Shown here: piece by piece, positions 23,994-32,556 of the stretch
Layout of the letters: each line of letters starts with the position of its first letter
Numbering within the stretch: position 1 is the first letter of the stretch
Assembly: GCF_035818635.1 (NCBI RefSeq)
Contig: NZ_JAYLLH010000002.1
Location: 1 to 64,000, forward strand
Direction: 5' to 3'
DNA: 64,000 bases
DNA from: Mesobacterium_A hydrothermale
Lineage (GTDB): Bacteria > Pseudomonadota > Alphaproteobacteria > Rhodobacterales > Rhodobacteraceae
The notes under the pieces: generated by a model
Told to the model about the DNA's origin: nothing
Database searches by the model: none
The model's input: the letters and a program-made list of their open reading frames with translations, nothing else
Translations under genes and position numbers: made by a program

Positions 23994-25862
23994 TCAGCCC
24001 CCCGCGTCTTTTTCCAGCGCCTGTGTCAGCGCCGCTTCCAGATCTTTTTCCAGTTCCCGCACCCGGGCGACGTATTCGGGGTTTTCGCTGGAGGGCACGC
24101 CGGGTTTCCAGACCTTGGCCAGTTCGCGCACGGCTTCGCGGTCGTGGTGAAAGAAGGTCTGCTCGGCCTTTGCCGCTTCGTATTCGCTGAGCCCGATGTT
24201 TTCCAGAACGTAGCGCCCGGCGCGCAGCGATGAATCGAACAGTTCGCGCACAATGTCATTCGCACCCGCCTGGTAGAGTTCGTAGACGTGGCTGCGGTGG
24301 CGGGCGCGGGCGATGATGTGCAGGTCAGGCCGGGCGCGGCGGGCATAGCTGACTAGCTTGGTCACCGACTCGCGGTTGTCCAGCGCCACCACCAGCACCC
24401 GGGCGTGATCCAGCCCGGCGGCGTGCAAAACCTCTGGCCGGGTGGGGTCGCCATAAAAGCCCTTGAACCCGAAGCGCCGCATCAGTTCGATCGTCTTCAT
24501 GTCGTGGTCCAGCACCACGGTCTTGTGCCCGGTCGATTGCACCAGCCGGTTCACGATCTGCCCGAACCGCCCGATCCCGGCGATGATCACCGGCCCTTCC
24601 TCGTCGATTTCGTCGGCGGAGCGTTCTTCGTCTGTGTCGATCAGGCGGCGCGACAGCCAATCATACAGCAAAAACAGCAGCGGCGTGATCAGCATCGACA
24701 GCGCGATGACCAGCAGCAACATGCCGCCCAGCCGTTCGGTCAGCACGTTTTGCTGCAACGAGAACGAGATCAGCACGAACCCGAATTCCCCGGCTTGCGC
24801 AAGGCTGAGGGTGAACAGCATCTTGTCGCGTCCGCGCAGACCAAAGACCTGCCCGATGGCAAAGAGGATCGCCCCTTTCAGCGCGATCAGGCCCAGTGCA
24901 AGACCAAGGATGGTCGCCGGCGCCTTGAAGAAGGTGCCAAAGTCGATCCCCGCGCCGACGGTGATGAAGAACAGTCCCAGCAACAGCCCCTTGAAGGGCG
25001 CGACGTTCGATTCCAGTTCATGCCGGAATTCCGAGTTCGCCAAAACCACCCCGGCCAGGAAGGTGCCCAATGCGGGCGACAGCCCCACCAGCATCATCAG
25101 AAAGGCAATGCCGATCACGATCAGCAGCGCCAGCGCGGTGAACATCTCTGGCAGGTTGGCCGCGTGGATGTAGCGAAAGATCGGCCGGGAGAGGTAGATG
25201 CCGCCCAGGATGATCGCCGCGACGGCCCCCAGCGTGACCAGCGTCACGCCCCAGCCCGGCAGGCCCTCGACCAGCGACATGCCGTGGCCGTGATCGTCGG
25301 CCATGTCGATCCCGCGTTGAATGGAGCCGTCGGCGGCCAGCGTCGGGACGTTCGGCATGGCCAGCAGCGGCAACAGTACCAGCAGGGGGATGACCGCGAT
25401 GTCCTGCGTCAGCAGAACCGAAAACGACGACCGCCCGCCACCGGTACGCATCAGCCCCTTTTCCGACAGGGTTTGCAACACGATGGCGGTGGACGACAGC
25501 GAAAAGATGAAACCGATGGCCAGCGCCGTATTCCACGGCTGCCCCAGCCCCATGGCCGCGCCCATCACCGCCAGCGTGGTGCCCAGGATCTGCATCCCGC
25601 CCAGCCCCAGCAGGCGATGGCGCATGTCCCACAGGACTTGGGGTTCCAGTTCCAGCCCGATCACGAACAGCATCATCACAACGCCAAATTCCGCGAAGTG
25701 CTGCAAGTCGCCGGTATTGGCCACCAGCCCCAACATCGGTCCGATCACGATCCCGGCCAGCAGGTAGCCCAGCACCGAGCCAAGCCCCATCCGCGCGGCG
25801 ATGGGCACCGCGATCACCGCGGCAACAAGATAGATCGAGGCGTGGAAAAGGATGGTGTCCAT
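23994..25862 (-). CDS. Cation:proton antiporter with RCK domain (CPA2, Kef type)
   Basis: A 622-residue membrane protein with about 12-13 N-terminal spans (1-390) and a C-terminal TrkA-N/RCK domain from about 410, in which GIGRFGQIVNRLV is the dinucleotide-binding loop. The pattern matches KefB/KefC/YbaL-type monovalent cation/H+ antiporters of the inner membrane, gated by NAD(H) or glutathione adducts. Start ATG 25862 gives MDTILFHASIYLVAAV; the longer frame upstream is unsupported. Converges with carD. Confidence 0.9.
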   Translation of the reverse strand: MDTILFHASIYLVAAVIAVPIAARMGLGSVLGYLLAGIVIGPMLGLVANTGDLQHFAEFGVVMMLFVIGLELEPQVLWDMRHRLLGLGGMQILGTTLAVMGAAMGLGQPWNTALAIGFIFSLSSTAIVLQTLSEKGLMRTGGGRSSFSVLLTQDIAVIPLLVLLPLLAMPNVPTLAADGSIQRGIDMADDHGHGMSLVEGLPGWGVTLVTLGAVAAIILGGIYLSRPIFRYIHAANLPEMFTALALLIVIGIAFLMMLVGLSPALGTFLAGVVLANSEFRHELESNVAPFKGLLLGLFFITVGAGIDFGTFFKAPATILGLALGLIALKGAILFAIGQVFGLRGRDKMLFTLSLAQAGEFGFVLISFSLQQNVLTERLGGMLLLVIALSMLITPLLFLLYDWLSRRLIDTDEERSADEIDEEGPVIIAGIGRFGQIVNRLVQSTGHKTVVLDHDMKTIELMRRFGFKGFYGDPTRPEVLHAAGLDHARVLVVALDNRESVTKLVSYARRARPDLHIIARARHRSHVYELYQAGANDIVRELFDSSLRAGRYVLENIGLSEYEAAKAEQTFFHHDREAVRELAKVWKPGVPSSENPEYVARVRELEKDLEAALTQALEKDAGG

Positions 25863-26001
25863 GACGCGCCTTATGTCCAAGGGGGTGGCCCATGATGCGC
25901 TTGGCCCGCGCGAAGATACAAGCGTACATCGGCAAAGCTGTGACACGGGGGCCGGTTTTCGCGAGACTGTGATCGCATAAACGGCAGCCCAGGCAGCGGT
26001 G

Positions 26002-26457
26002 TCAGACCGGGAAGGGCGCGTCGGGTTTCATCTGGTCCATGACGATCTGGCTTTGCACCCGGGCCACTGCGCCGTGGGGCAAAAGCACTTCGTGGATCAG
26101 GGTGTTCAGCGCCGGCAGGTTGTCGCAATAGACTCGCAGCAGGAAATCCGCTTCGCCGGTCAGGGTCCAGGCGCTGATGATCTCGGGGCGGGTGGTCAGC
26201 AGCCGGGCAAAGCTGCGGGCCTGTTCTGGATCGTGACTTGTCATCTGCACCTGGATGAAGGCCTGCACGGTCAGGCCCAGCCGCGCCGGCGACAGGCGCG
26301 CGGCGTATCCGGTGATATAGCCCTCGGCCTCCAGCCGCTGGCGGCGGCGCCCGGCCTGGCTGGGCGACAGGTTCAGCACCTCACCCAGATCCTGCGCCGT
26401 CAGGTGGGCGTTTTTCTGTAGCGCGAACAGCAGGCGTTTGTCGGTGTCGTCGAGCAT
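26002..26457 (-). CDS. Lrp/AsnC family regulator
   Basis: A 151-residue Lrp-type regulator: N-terminal helix-turn-helix (about 3-60, with LTAQDLGEVLNLSPSQAGRR) and the RAM effector domain (about 65-145). Such regulators bind amino acids or related ligands and often sit beside aromatic amino acid catabolic genes. Here the divergent neighbour is a deleted remnant that resembles hppD, so this may have been the hppD regulator. Palindromic sites lie at 26478-26515, upstream of its start. Start ATG 26457. Confidence 0.88.
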   Translation of the reverse strand: MLDDTDKRLLFALQKNAHLTAQDLGEVLNLSPSQAGRRRQRLEAEGYITGYAARLSPARLGLTVQAFIQVQMTSHDPEQARSFARLLTTRPEIISAWTLTGEADFLLRVYCDNLPALNTLIHEVLLPHGAVARVQSQIVMDQMKPDAPFPV

Positions 26458-26477
26458 GTGAGGGGTCCAGTTCTGCG

Positions 26478-26515
26478 CGTTTCGCGCGCTTCAGTATCGT
26501 TTCGCGCGCGAAACG
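26478..26515. promoter_or_regulatory. Palindromic candidate operator of the Lrp regulator
   Basis: CGTTTCGCGCGCGAAACG (26498-26515) is a perfect 18-bp palindrome. A half-copy CGTTTCGCGCGC lies at 26478-26489, exactly 20 bp (two helical turns) away. They are 21-58 bp upstream of the regulator start, as expected for autoregulation. Inference. Confidence 0.5.
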
Positions 26516-26607
26516 CGCGTGCCTGCGGTGTTATTTTGCATACTACGCGCAAAACCAGCAGTAAAGATGCGGTAAACTGTGCGTTCGCGACCGAACAGGG
26601 GAAAGTC

Positions 26608-26744
26608 TTGGGGCCTTTCCGCACGACCGTCCGAAATCGACGATCACCGCAGGCAATCCCGCCGGGACCGACGGGTTCGACTCCATCGAACGCGAACACA
26701 TTGCCAATGGGGATCTGAGCGCCGTCCGCACAGCTGCGGACTAG
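26608..26744 (+). pseudogene. Probable hppD remnant (4-hydroxyphenylpyruvate dioxygenase), internally deleted
   Basis: After AGGGGAAAG, a TTG start gives M-G-P-F, then a one-base shift at about 26616 leads into PHDRPKSTITAGNPAGTDGF, which matches from memory the conserved N-terminus of alphaproteobacterial HPPD. This is followed without a break by DSIEREHIANGDL and a TAG stop, resembling the C-terminal end of HPPD. About 320 residues of a normal 360-370 seem to be missing. It is divergent from an Lrp regulator, the usual hppD neighbour. Alternatively it is a non-homologous small ORF; only a search can settle it. Confidence 0.5.
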
Positions 26745-26750
26745 GGCGCT
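26718..26750 (+). repeat. Long hairpin over the hppD-remnant stop codon
   Basis: AGCGCC (26718-26723) and GTCCGCA (26724-26730) pair with TGCGGAC (26735-26741) and GGCGCT (26745-26750), with loop CAGC and the stop codon TAG as a 3-base bulge. Thirteen base pairs in total. Confidence 0.6.
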
Positions 26751-26762
26751 GAGACACGGGAA

Positions 26763-26799
26763 GGGCCGGGTCCTACCAGATCGGTGCGGCCCGGTTTTT
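26763..26799 (+). terminator. Terminator after the hppD remnant
   Basis: GGGCCG (26763-26768) pairs with CGGCCC (26787-26792), or CCGGG with CCCGG (26766-26770 / 26790-26794), followed by TTTTT at 26795-26799. It would have terminated the remnant gene. Confidence 0.65.
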
Positions 26800-26903
26800 C
26801 GTTTCAGGCGGTACAGTGGGGGTGTTGCGCGGATCGTACGGTTCGATCCAAAAACTGTACAGGTCAGGCCTGCGCATCCCCGGACAAGCGCCGGGGCTGC
26901 GGC

Positions 26904-29435
26904 TCAGGGCATCTTGATGGTGACGTTTTTGCCGCGCTTCACATAGCGCAGCTGGTCTTCGCCGATGGCGGCGACCTCGCCTCCGTCCAGCCGGTCGCCG
27001 ACCTTGACCTTCTTGTAGCGGCCATTGGCCAGACGGACCAGGGCGCGGCGGCTGGAGGGTTTGCCATAGACCCCGATCAGGTTGATGTCGTTCAGCCGGA
27101 TCGCGTTCTTGACCGTGGCCTGTTTGGCCACGCTGGCCGAGGACGGGATCGACGGCGCGACGCTGCGCGGGGTCACGGCCGCGGCCTGGGTCACCTCGGC
27201 TTCTGCCGGGGCGGACTTGCGGGCCTCTTGCACGATGGCGGCGAAGTTGCGCGGGCGTTGCAGCGGCTTTGTCGAGACCTTTACCGCCTGGGCGGTGGCG
27301 GTGGTGTCCTGTTCATCGACCTCTTTCTGGGTGACGGTGCGGGCCTTGGGGCGCACGCGTCCCAGTTCGGCGCGGCTGAACCCGCCCAGTTGGGCACGTT
27401 CAGCGCTTTCCACCAGCCCTTCGGGCCGGGGGCGTGGACGGGCGGCGGCCAGGCGGGCGCGTTCGGCCAGAAGTTCGGGGGATTCGTTCAGCAGCGCCGC
27501 CTCTGCCGGGCGCAGCGGCGGCACGACCGGCGGCTTGCCGGCATAGATCATGATGCCGTCGGGGTTCATCGCGCCTTCGGGCGTGGCCACCACGACCCCG
27601 CGCGCGTCAAGCGTGAACCGGACACCCGGCGGCGCCGGGTTGACCTGCGGCGCCAGGGCGGCATCGCGCAGCATCGATTTGGCATCGGGCAGGGCGACGG
27701 CATCCTGCACGTCGACCGCGGTGTCGATCGACGCGGAATAGACATTGTCGACCGGATCAATGCCGGGCAGGTCGGGGGCAATCGGCGCGCGCTGCCAGAT
27801 GCCGGTGGCGGCATAGGTCGCTTCGGCCTGCTCGGGGGTCAGCAGCACCTCTGGCAGGGCGGGGGCGGGCAACGGCAACAGCGGGGTATCGACCGGGGTT
27901 TCCAACGCGGCGAGTTCGACCATCGCCTCGTCTTCGTCCTGCGGCGGGGTGGCGTCGGCCTGTGCCGGGGCCAGCGTGCCGACCGCACCGGCGGGCAGTT
28001 CGGTGACGACCGGCTCGTCGCTCTTGGACGGGAAGAACCGCGCCAGCCCGTCGTCAAGGAAAACCGAGGCCCAGGCCGCGACGCCCGCCAGGAACAGCAG
28101 AAGAATCGCGGTCAGCATCAGGCCAAGGAAGCGCGGCTTGCCGCCGACGCGGGCCTGTTCGCGCGCGCCAAAGACGGTCATGCGCTGACGCTCTGCCTCT
28201 GCTGGGTCAAGCGCGGCAGCGGCGGCCCCGGTGGCGGCGGGCTCTGGGGTGGCCTGCGTCTTGCGTGCCAGCAACGCGGTGGTCAGCGCGCGTTTCGGGC
28301 TGTCCTTGGGTGTGGCGGCGCTGGTGGCGGGGGCGGGGGCGGGCGGCACCAATTCGTGCACCGCGGGCATGTCCGGCACATCGTCCAGCACCTCTGGCGT
28401 TCTGGCGGCGGCCACGGCGGGCGCCGCCGGTTCGGCCTTGGGGGACTTGCGGCGACTGAAGAACCCCAACGGTCGGCGCGCGGCGCTGGCGGGTTCGGGG
28501 ATCGACGGGGCCGAAAGTTCGCCCGAGCCCGACTTTGCCTCGGCCGTGAAGGACAGGCGCGGCTTGGACTTGAACGCCGGGGGGGGCATGTCGTCGTCAT
28601 CGCCCCGCCTGGGCGCGGCGAGCGTTGGCGCGGCCTTGACGGCGGGCGCATCGCGGGCGACGCCATCCAGCCGGGGCGCGCTGCCAGCGGCATCGCGCTG
28701 GGCGCGAATGCTGGTGAACGCGACGGGGGCCGGGTCAGGTGCAGCGTCTGGAACAGCGTCTGGTGCAATGTCGGCAACAGTGGCGCTGGGCGCGGCGGGG
28801 GGCGCGGGTTTGGGGGGCGGTACGGGCGCGGCCTGTTCCACGGGGGGCGGGGTTTCTTTCTGCGCCGGTTTCTCGGCCGGTGCGGTCTCTGGCTCGGGCG
28901 GCGGGACGTCAATGATCACCAGCGCCTCGGCCTCGCGCTCGGGCGAGGGGCCGGACCAGCCGGAGGCCGGACCGAAATAAACCTCTCCGGCGAAGTCTCC
29001 GGGGGCGGCGGCCGCGGCGTGGCTGACCGGTTCGAAATGGTGGCCAGAGGCGAACATCTCGGCCTCTGTCAGGGTTTCGCGCGCCACGGCGGCGATCATC
29101 ACCTTGCCGCCGGCGACCGAGTAGTCGAACACAAGATCCTTGACCGCGTAGGGCGTGGCCCCGTCCAGCGCCTGCCGGATTCGCGCGATCAGCGCGTCGC
29201 CGTTCAGCCCTTCGTCGGGCAGCGACAAATAGCGGATCTGTTCGTTGGGGATGATCAGCTTGACCTTGCCGCCTTCGGTGGATGCGGCATCGGCCATCTC
29301 GCGCAGGCGTTTGAGCGCCGCGTTCAGGTCGGGCACATCCAGTGCGGTTTCACCCATAACATACCAGTCCCGCTGCGCACGGCGCAGCAAGGCAATACCC
29401 TCGAAGGACAGGGACAACGCAAAGTTCGTTTTCAT
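26904..29435 (-). CDS. Large single-span protein with PilM/GspL-like N-terminus and SH3-like C-terminus
   Basis: An 843-residue protein. Residues 1-160 resemble the cytoplasmic part of PilM/GspL-type proteins (LIIPNEQIRYLSLP, IRQALDGATPYAVKDLVFDY). Residues about 165-420 are Pro/Ala-rich and disordered, followed by one membrane span (about 440-462, LMLTAILLLFLAGVAAWASV), another Pro/Ala-rich stretch, and a C-terminal 50-residue domain RALVRLANGRYKKVKVGDRL with GGEVAAIG, like PilP/GspC HR domains. It may connect cytoplasm and periplasm in a secretion or pilus-related assembly, but no other such genes are adjacent. It is conserved-looking but uncharacterised. Confidence 0.75.
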   Translation of the reverse strand: MKTNFALSLSFEGIALLRRAQRDWYVMGETALDVPDLNAALKRLREMADAASTEGGKVKLIIPNEQIRYLSLPDEGLNGDALIARIRQALDGATPYAVKDLVFDYSVAGGKVMIAAVARETLTEAEMFASGHHFEPVSHAAAAAPGDFAGEVYFGPASGWSGPSPEREAEALVIIDVPPPEPETAPAEKPAQKETPPPVEQAAPVPPPKPAPPAAPSATVADIAPDAVPDAAPDPAPVAFTSIRAQRDAAGSAPRLDGVARDAPAVKAAPTLAAPRRGDDDDMPPPAFKSKPRLSFTAEAKSGSGELSAPSIPEPASAARRPLGFFSRRKSPKAEPAAPAVAAARTPEVLDDVPDMPAVHELVPPAPAPATSAATPKDSPKRALTTALLARKTQATPEPAATGAAAAALDPAEAERQRMTVFGAREQARVGGKPRFLGLMLTAILLLFLAGVAAWASVFLDDGLARFFPSKSDEPVVTELPAGAVGTLAPAQADATPPQDEDEAMVELAALETPVDTPLLPLPAPALPEVLLTPEQAEATYAATGIWQRAPIAPDLPGIDPVDNVYSASIDTAVDVQDAVALPDAKSMLRDAALAPQVNPAPPGVRFTLDARGVVVATPEGAMNPDGIMIYAGKPPVVPPLRPAEAALLNESPELLAERARLAAARPRPRPEGLVESAERAQLGGFSRAELGRVRPKARTVTQKEVDEQDTTATAQAVKVSTKPLQRPRNFAAIVQEARKSAPAEAEVTQAAAVTPRSVAPSIPSSASVAKQATVKNAIRLNDINLIGVYGKPSSRRALVRLANGRYKKVKVGDRLDGGEVAAIGEDQLRYVKRGKNVTIKMP

Positions 29436-29591
29436 GGCTTCATTTTATCACCTGTACCGGCTGGGGGGGAGTCCCCCTGCACTGCCCGTCGGCCCGCGCG
29501 GCGATGTTTTGCCAAGTTTTTTCCAAGGAACTTGCCGAGCGCCGCGTCAGACCTGACAGTGAAGCAAAAAACTTGCCTGAAAGGAAAAGAT

Positions 29592-30272
29592 ATGCGGGTT
29601 TTTATCTGTTTTTTGAGTGTTTGGCTTTTCGCCGCGGTGGGGGTGCAGGCGCAGGAGTTGCGTCAGATCACCGTGACGGGTGAAGGCGTTGCGGCCGCCG
29701 TGCCGGACATGGCAACGATCAGCCTGGGTGTCAGCCACCGAGCCGACAGCGCCGAGGCCGCGATGGACCAGGTGTCGCAAAGCGTGGCGGCGATCCTTGA
29801 CCTGCTGCCCCGATTCGGAATCGACGCGCGGGATATGCAGACCAGCGGGCTGTCGCTTTACCCGGTGTTTGCCAGCGCCTCGGTCAGTGGGGCGGACCGG
29901 ATCACCGGGTTCGAGGCCAGCAATGGCGTAACCCTTCGGGTGCGGGATCTGGACCAGTTGGGCGCCGCGCTGGAGGCGGTGCTGAAGACCGGGGCCAACC
30001 GGTTGAGCGGGCTGAGCTTCGGGGTGCAGGAGCCTGCGCCGCTGCAAGAGGCCGCGCGGCGCGATGCGGTGGCCGACGCGATGGCGCGGGCGCAGGTCTA
30101 TGCCGAGGCGGCGGGGGTCACGCTGGGGCCAGTGGTGTCGATCAGCGAAAACGGCGGCGGATATCGACCCGAGCCGATGATGATGGCGGCGCGGGCCGAT
30201 AGCGTTCCTGTCGCCGCCGGAGAGGCGACGATCAGCGCCTCGGTGACCATGGTGTTCGCGCTCGCGGACTGA
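29592..30272 (+). CDS. SIMPL (DUF541) periplasmic protein
   Basis: A 226-residue protein with a signal peptide (1-20, ending VQA) and one SIMPL domain. ITVTGEGVAAAVPDMATISL (about 25-44) is the domain signature, and the C-terminal part has ADAMARAQVYAEAAGVTLGPV (about 160-180). Domain members form oligomers in the periplasm; function is not well defined. ATG 29592 follows AAGGAAAAG, a good ribosome site. Divergent from the large PilM-like gene. Confidence 0.88.
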   Translation: MRVFICFLSVWLFAAVGVQAQELRQITVTGEGVAAAVPDMATISLGVSHRADSAEAAMDQVSQSVAAILDLLPRFGIDARDMQTSGLSLYPVFASASVSGADRITGFEASNGVTLRVRDLDQLGAALEAVLKTGANRLSGLSFGVQEPAPLQEAARRDAVADAMARAQVYAEAAGVTLGPVVSISENGGGYRPEPMMMAARADSVPVAAGEATISASVTMVFALAD

Positions 30273-30297
30273 GGCCGCCACGTCGCCCGGCAGGTCG

Positions 30298-30330
30298 AAA
30301 AACCCCGTGCCGCGAGGGATTGCGGCACGG
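30298..30330 (-). terminator. Rho-independent terminator of metY
   Basis: CCGTGCCGC (30305-30313) and GCGGCACGG (30322-30330) form a perfect 9-bp stem with an 8-base loop. Read on the minus strand it runs into GGGGTTTTTC (30302-30298 are five T), 10 bases after the metY stop. Confidence 0.9.
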
Positions 30331-30339
30331 AGGTGCGGC

Positions 30340-31632
30340 TTAGGCGTGCGCGGCTTTCAGCGCCTGGTCCAGATCGGCGATCAGGTCTGCGGGATCCTCG
30401 GTGCCGATGGAAATCCGCACCACGTTGGGCGCGGCCCCGGCGGCGACCTGTTGTTCAGGCGACAACTGGCGGTGCGTGGTCGAGGCCGAGTGGATCACCA
30501 GCGACCGGGTATCGCCCAGATTGGCAACATGGCTGAAAATTTCCAGCTCTTCCACGAACTTGACGCAGGCGTCATAGCCGCCCTTCAGCGCCACGGTGAA
30601 CAGCGCGCCCGCGCCCTTGGGGCAGATCCGCGCCACCCGGTCGTGATAGGGAGAGGACGGCAGCCCGGCATAGGTCACGCCGGCAACGGCATCATGGCCT
30701 TCAAGCCATTCGGCCACCTGACGGGCATTGGCCACGTGCTTTTCCATCCGCAGCGACAGGGTTTCCGTCCCCATCAGCGTATAATGCGCCGCCTGCGGGT
30801 TCAGCGTCATGCCCAGGTCGCGCAGACCGATGGCAATGCCGTGGAAGGTAAAGGCGAGGCTGCCGAAGGTTTCGTGGAATTTCAGCCCGTGATAGGCGGG
30901 TTCAGGGGCCGACAGGGACGGGAACTTGTCGCTGGCGGACCAGTCGAATTTGCCCGAGTCGATCACCACACCGCCGGTGACGGTGCCATTGCCGGTCAGG
31001 TACTTGGTCATCGAATGCACCACCAGTGTCGCGCCGTGTTCGATCGGGCGGCAGAGGTAGGGCGTGGCCGAGGTGTTGTCGACGATCAGCGGCAGTCCGG
31101 CCTTGTCGGCAATCGCGGCAATGGCATCGAGATCGGTGATATAGCCGCCGGGGTTGGCGATGGATTCGCAGAACACCGCCCGGGTGTTGTCGTCAATCGC
31201 CGCTGCGACCGCGTCCAGATCGTCGAAATCGACGAATTTGCAGGACCAGCCAAAGCGTTTGATGGTCTGGCTGAACTGGGTGATCGTGCCGCCATACAGG
31301 CGGGTCGAGGCGACGATGTTCAGCCCCGGCGCCATCAGCGGGAACAGCGCCATGATCTGTGCCGCGTGGCCGGACGAACAGCACACCGCGCCAACGCCGC
31401 CTTCCAGCGTGGCCATGCGTTCCTGCAGGACGGCCACGGTCGGGTTGGTCAGGCGGGAATAGATAAAGCCCACTTCCTGAAGGTTGAAAAGCGCGGCGGC
31501 GTGTTCGGCGTCACGGAACACATAGGCCGTGGTCTGGTAGATCGGCGTCTGGCGTGCGCCGGTGGCCGGGTCGGGCCGCGCCCCGGCGTGGATTTGCAGC
31601 GTATCGAAACCGAATTCAGGTGCGTCCGACAT
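30340..31632 (-). CDS. metY: O-acetylhomoserine aminocarboxypropyltransferase
   Basis: A 430-residue PLP enzyme of the Cys/Met metabolism group that makes homocysteine from O-acetylhomoserine and sulfide. The PLP-binding Lys is in HSMTKYLTGNG (about 203-213), and the N-terminal FGFDTLQIHAGARPDPATGA is the MetY opening. Length (about 425-430) favours MetY over cystathionine gamma-synthase (about 390). ATG 31632 chosen. I saw no SAM riboswitch in the 190 bp upstream. Confidence 0.92.
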   Translation of the reverse strand: MSDAPEFGFDTLQIHAGARPDPATGARQTPIYQTTAYVFRDAEHAAALFNLQEVGFIYSRLTNPTVAVLQERMATLEGGVGAVCCSSGHAAQIMALFPLMAPGLNIVASTRLYGGTITQFSQTIKRFGWSCKFVDFDDLDAVAAAIDDNTRAVFCESIANPGGYITDLDAIAAIADKAGLPLIVDNTSATPYLCRPIEHGATLVVHSMTKYLTGNGTVTGGVVIDSGKFDWSASDKFPSLSAPEPAYHGLKFHETFGSLAFTFHGIAIGLRDLGMTLNPQAAHYTLMGTETLSLRMEKHVANARQVAEWLEGHDAVAGVTYAGLPSSPYHDRVARICPKGAGALFTVALKGGYDACVKFVEELEIFSHVANLGDTRSLVIHSASTTHRQLSPEQQVAAGAAPNVVRISIGTEDPADLIADLDQALKAAHA

Positions 31633-31746
31633 GGGTCTCTCTCTCCCCTTGATGCGACAATGCGCCAAAGGCTTAGGCGATTGGCCGGGTCGGAACAACG
31701 GGGGAGGAGAAAAAGAAACAAAATGCCGGACGGACGGGGCGGACCG

Positions 31747-31787
31747 GAAAAATTGCCCGCGCCCCGGCTTTGGGCCGGAACGCGGGC
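31747..31787 (-). terminator. Terminator of the lipoprotein-like gene
   Basis: GCCCGCG (31755-31761) pairs with CGCGGGC (31781-31787) with an inner CCGGC/GCCGG stem. On the minus strand it leads into AATTTTTCC (31754-31747), 35 bases past the stop of the 31822-32556 gene. Confidence 0.75.
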
Positions 31788-31821
31788 CTTGTCTGATGCC
31801 GGTCAGGGCAAACGCCCGTGC

Positions 31822-32556
31822 TCAGCGCCCGCCACCATCGCCGCCGCCGCTATCGCTGGAGGTGCGGGTGCCGTCCTTGGTGTTGACGCTGACCGTGGCG
31901 GATTCCGCGTTCTTTTCGAAGTCGTATTGCTTGATCGCCAAGCTGCATCCGATGGCGCTGTTCATCTCGCAATCCAGCATCTTTCCGTCATGCTTAACCT
32001 GCCAGGTGTCGCCCTTGACCACCTGAAGCGTGACCGGTTTCTTGTCGTCGATGGCATAGTCATAGGCCTCGTCGGTGTCCTCTGCGACCTCGGGCAGGTC
32101 GGGATCGTTCAGCGTGGTTTGCGCTGCTTCGGCCTTGGCCGGGGCGGGCTGGACGCTGGCCACCCGTGTCCTGGTGCGTTGCTCCGCCGCGGTATCGACG
32201 GCGCTGCGTTCGGCGCTGGCGTCATCAAGCGCCGCTTCGCAGTCGCGGGCCGACGTGCCGTTGCAGTCGATCAGGGTTTCGGCGGCGATCCCGCCGCCGT
32301 CATCGGCCACGAAGTAGCGCACTTTCGGTCCGTCGTCGGTTTGAACGACCGGGTATTGCAGCCCCTTGTAGCCCACAAGCGTCGTGCTGGACGAAACACG
32401 CGGATCACGGTCAAGCGCGTTCAGGTGTGCCTTGGGATCCTCGCTGTTGGTATTGCTGGTAAACGCCCCTTCATAGACCCGTTCACAGGCTCCTGTGGTC
32501 AAGATTGTGACCCCCGCGCAGCCGATCATGAGCGATCTAAGCGTCATTGGCATCAT
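31822..32556 (-). CDS. Putative lipoprotein, unknown function
   Basis: A 244-residue exported protein. Residues 1-24 look like a lipoprotein signal with a weak lipobox TTGAC (C24). The middle has an Ala/Glu-rich helical stretch (about 105-145) and the C-terminus is Gly-rich (SGGGDGGGR). DTWQVKHDGKMLDCEMNSAI (about 182-201) includes a Cys pair. No enzyme motif. Two adjacent ATG codons start the gene; the second (32553) is better spaced from GGGAG. Confidence 0.65.
   Translation of the reverse strand: MMPMTLRSLMIGCAGVTILTTGACERVYEGAFTSNTNSEDPKAHLNALDRDPRVSSSTTLVGYKGLQYPVVQTDDGPKVRYFVADDGGGIAAETLIDCNGTSARDCEAALDDASAERSAVDTAAEQRTRTRVASVQPAPAKAEAAQTTLNDPDLPEVAEDTDEAYDYAIDDKKPVTLQVVKGDTWQVKHDGKMLDCEMNSAIGCSLAIKQYDFEKNAESATVSVNTKDGTRTSSDSGGGDGGGR

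Larger units (their letters stand above)
26458..26903. other. 446-bp gap between Lrp gene and the 843-residue protein gene
   Basis: No intact gene is present. It contains the palindromic operator, the hppD-like remnant, a structured hairpin (26718-26750) and a terminator (26761-26799), all described separately. The last 100 bases (26804-26903) hold nothing I can name. Confidence 0.6.

Noticed and set aside
24405..25895. 496-codon + strand frame opposite the Kef-type antiporter
   Set aside because: Composition dominated by Gln/Arg/His; antisense to a clear membrane protein.
26670..26690. T-loop-like GGTTCGACTCC suggesting a tRNA or tmRNA
   Set aside because: Flanking bases do not form the T-stem and no acceptor stem or anticodon arm is visible; it codes the remnant's GFDS instead.
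26784..30272. Long + strand open frame of over 1100 codons
   Set aside because: It is antisense to the 843-residue gene (minus) and in frame with the SIMPL gene only at its end; Gly/Arg-rich composition is a GC-bias artefact. Only 29592-30272 is real.
31633..31750. Possible SAM riboswitch upstream of metY
   Set aside because: The leader lacks the conserved core of SAM-II, SAM-V or SAM/SAH riboswitches as I know them; only a weak CGCC/GGCG stem is present.
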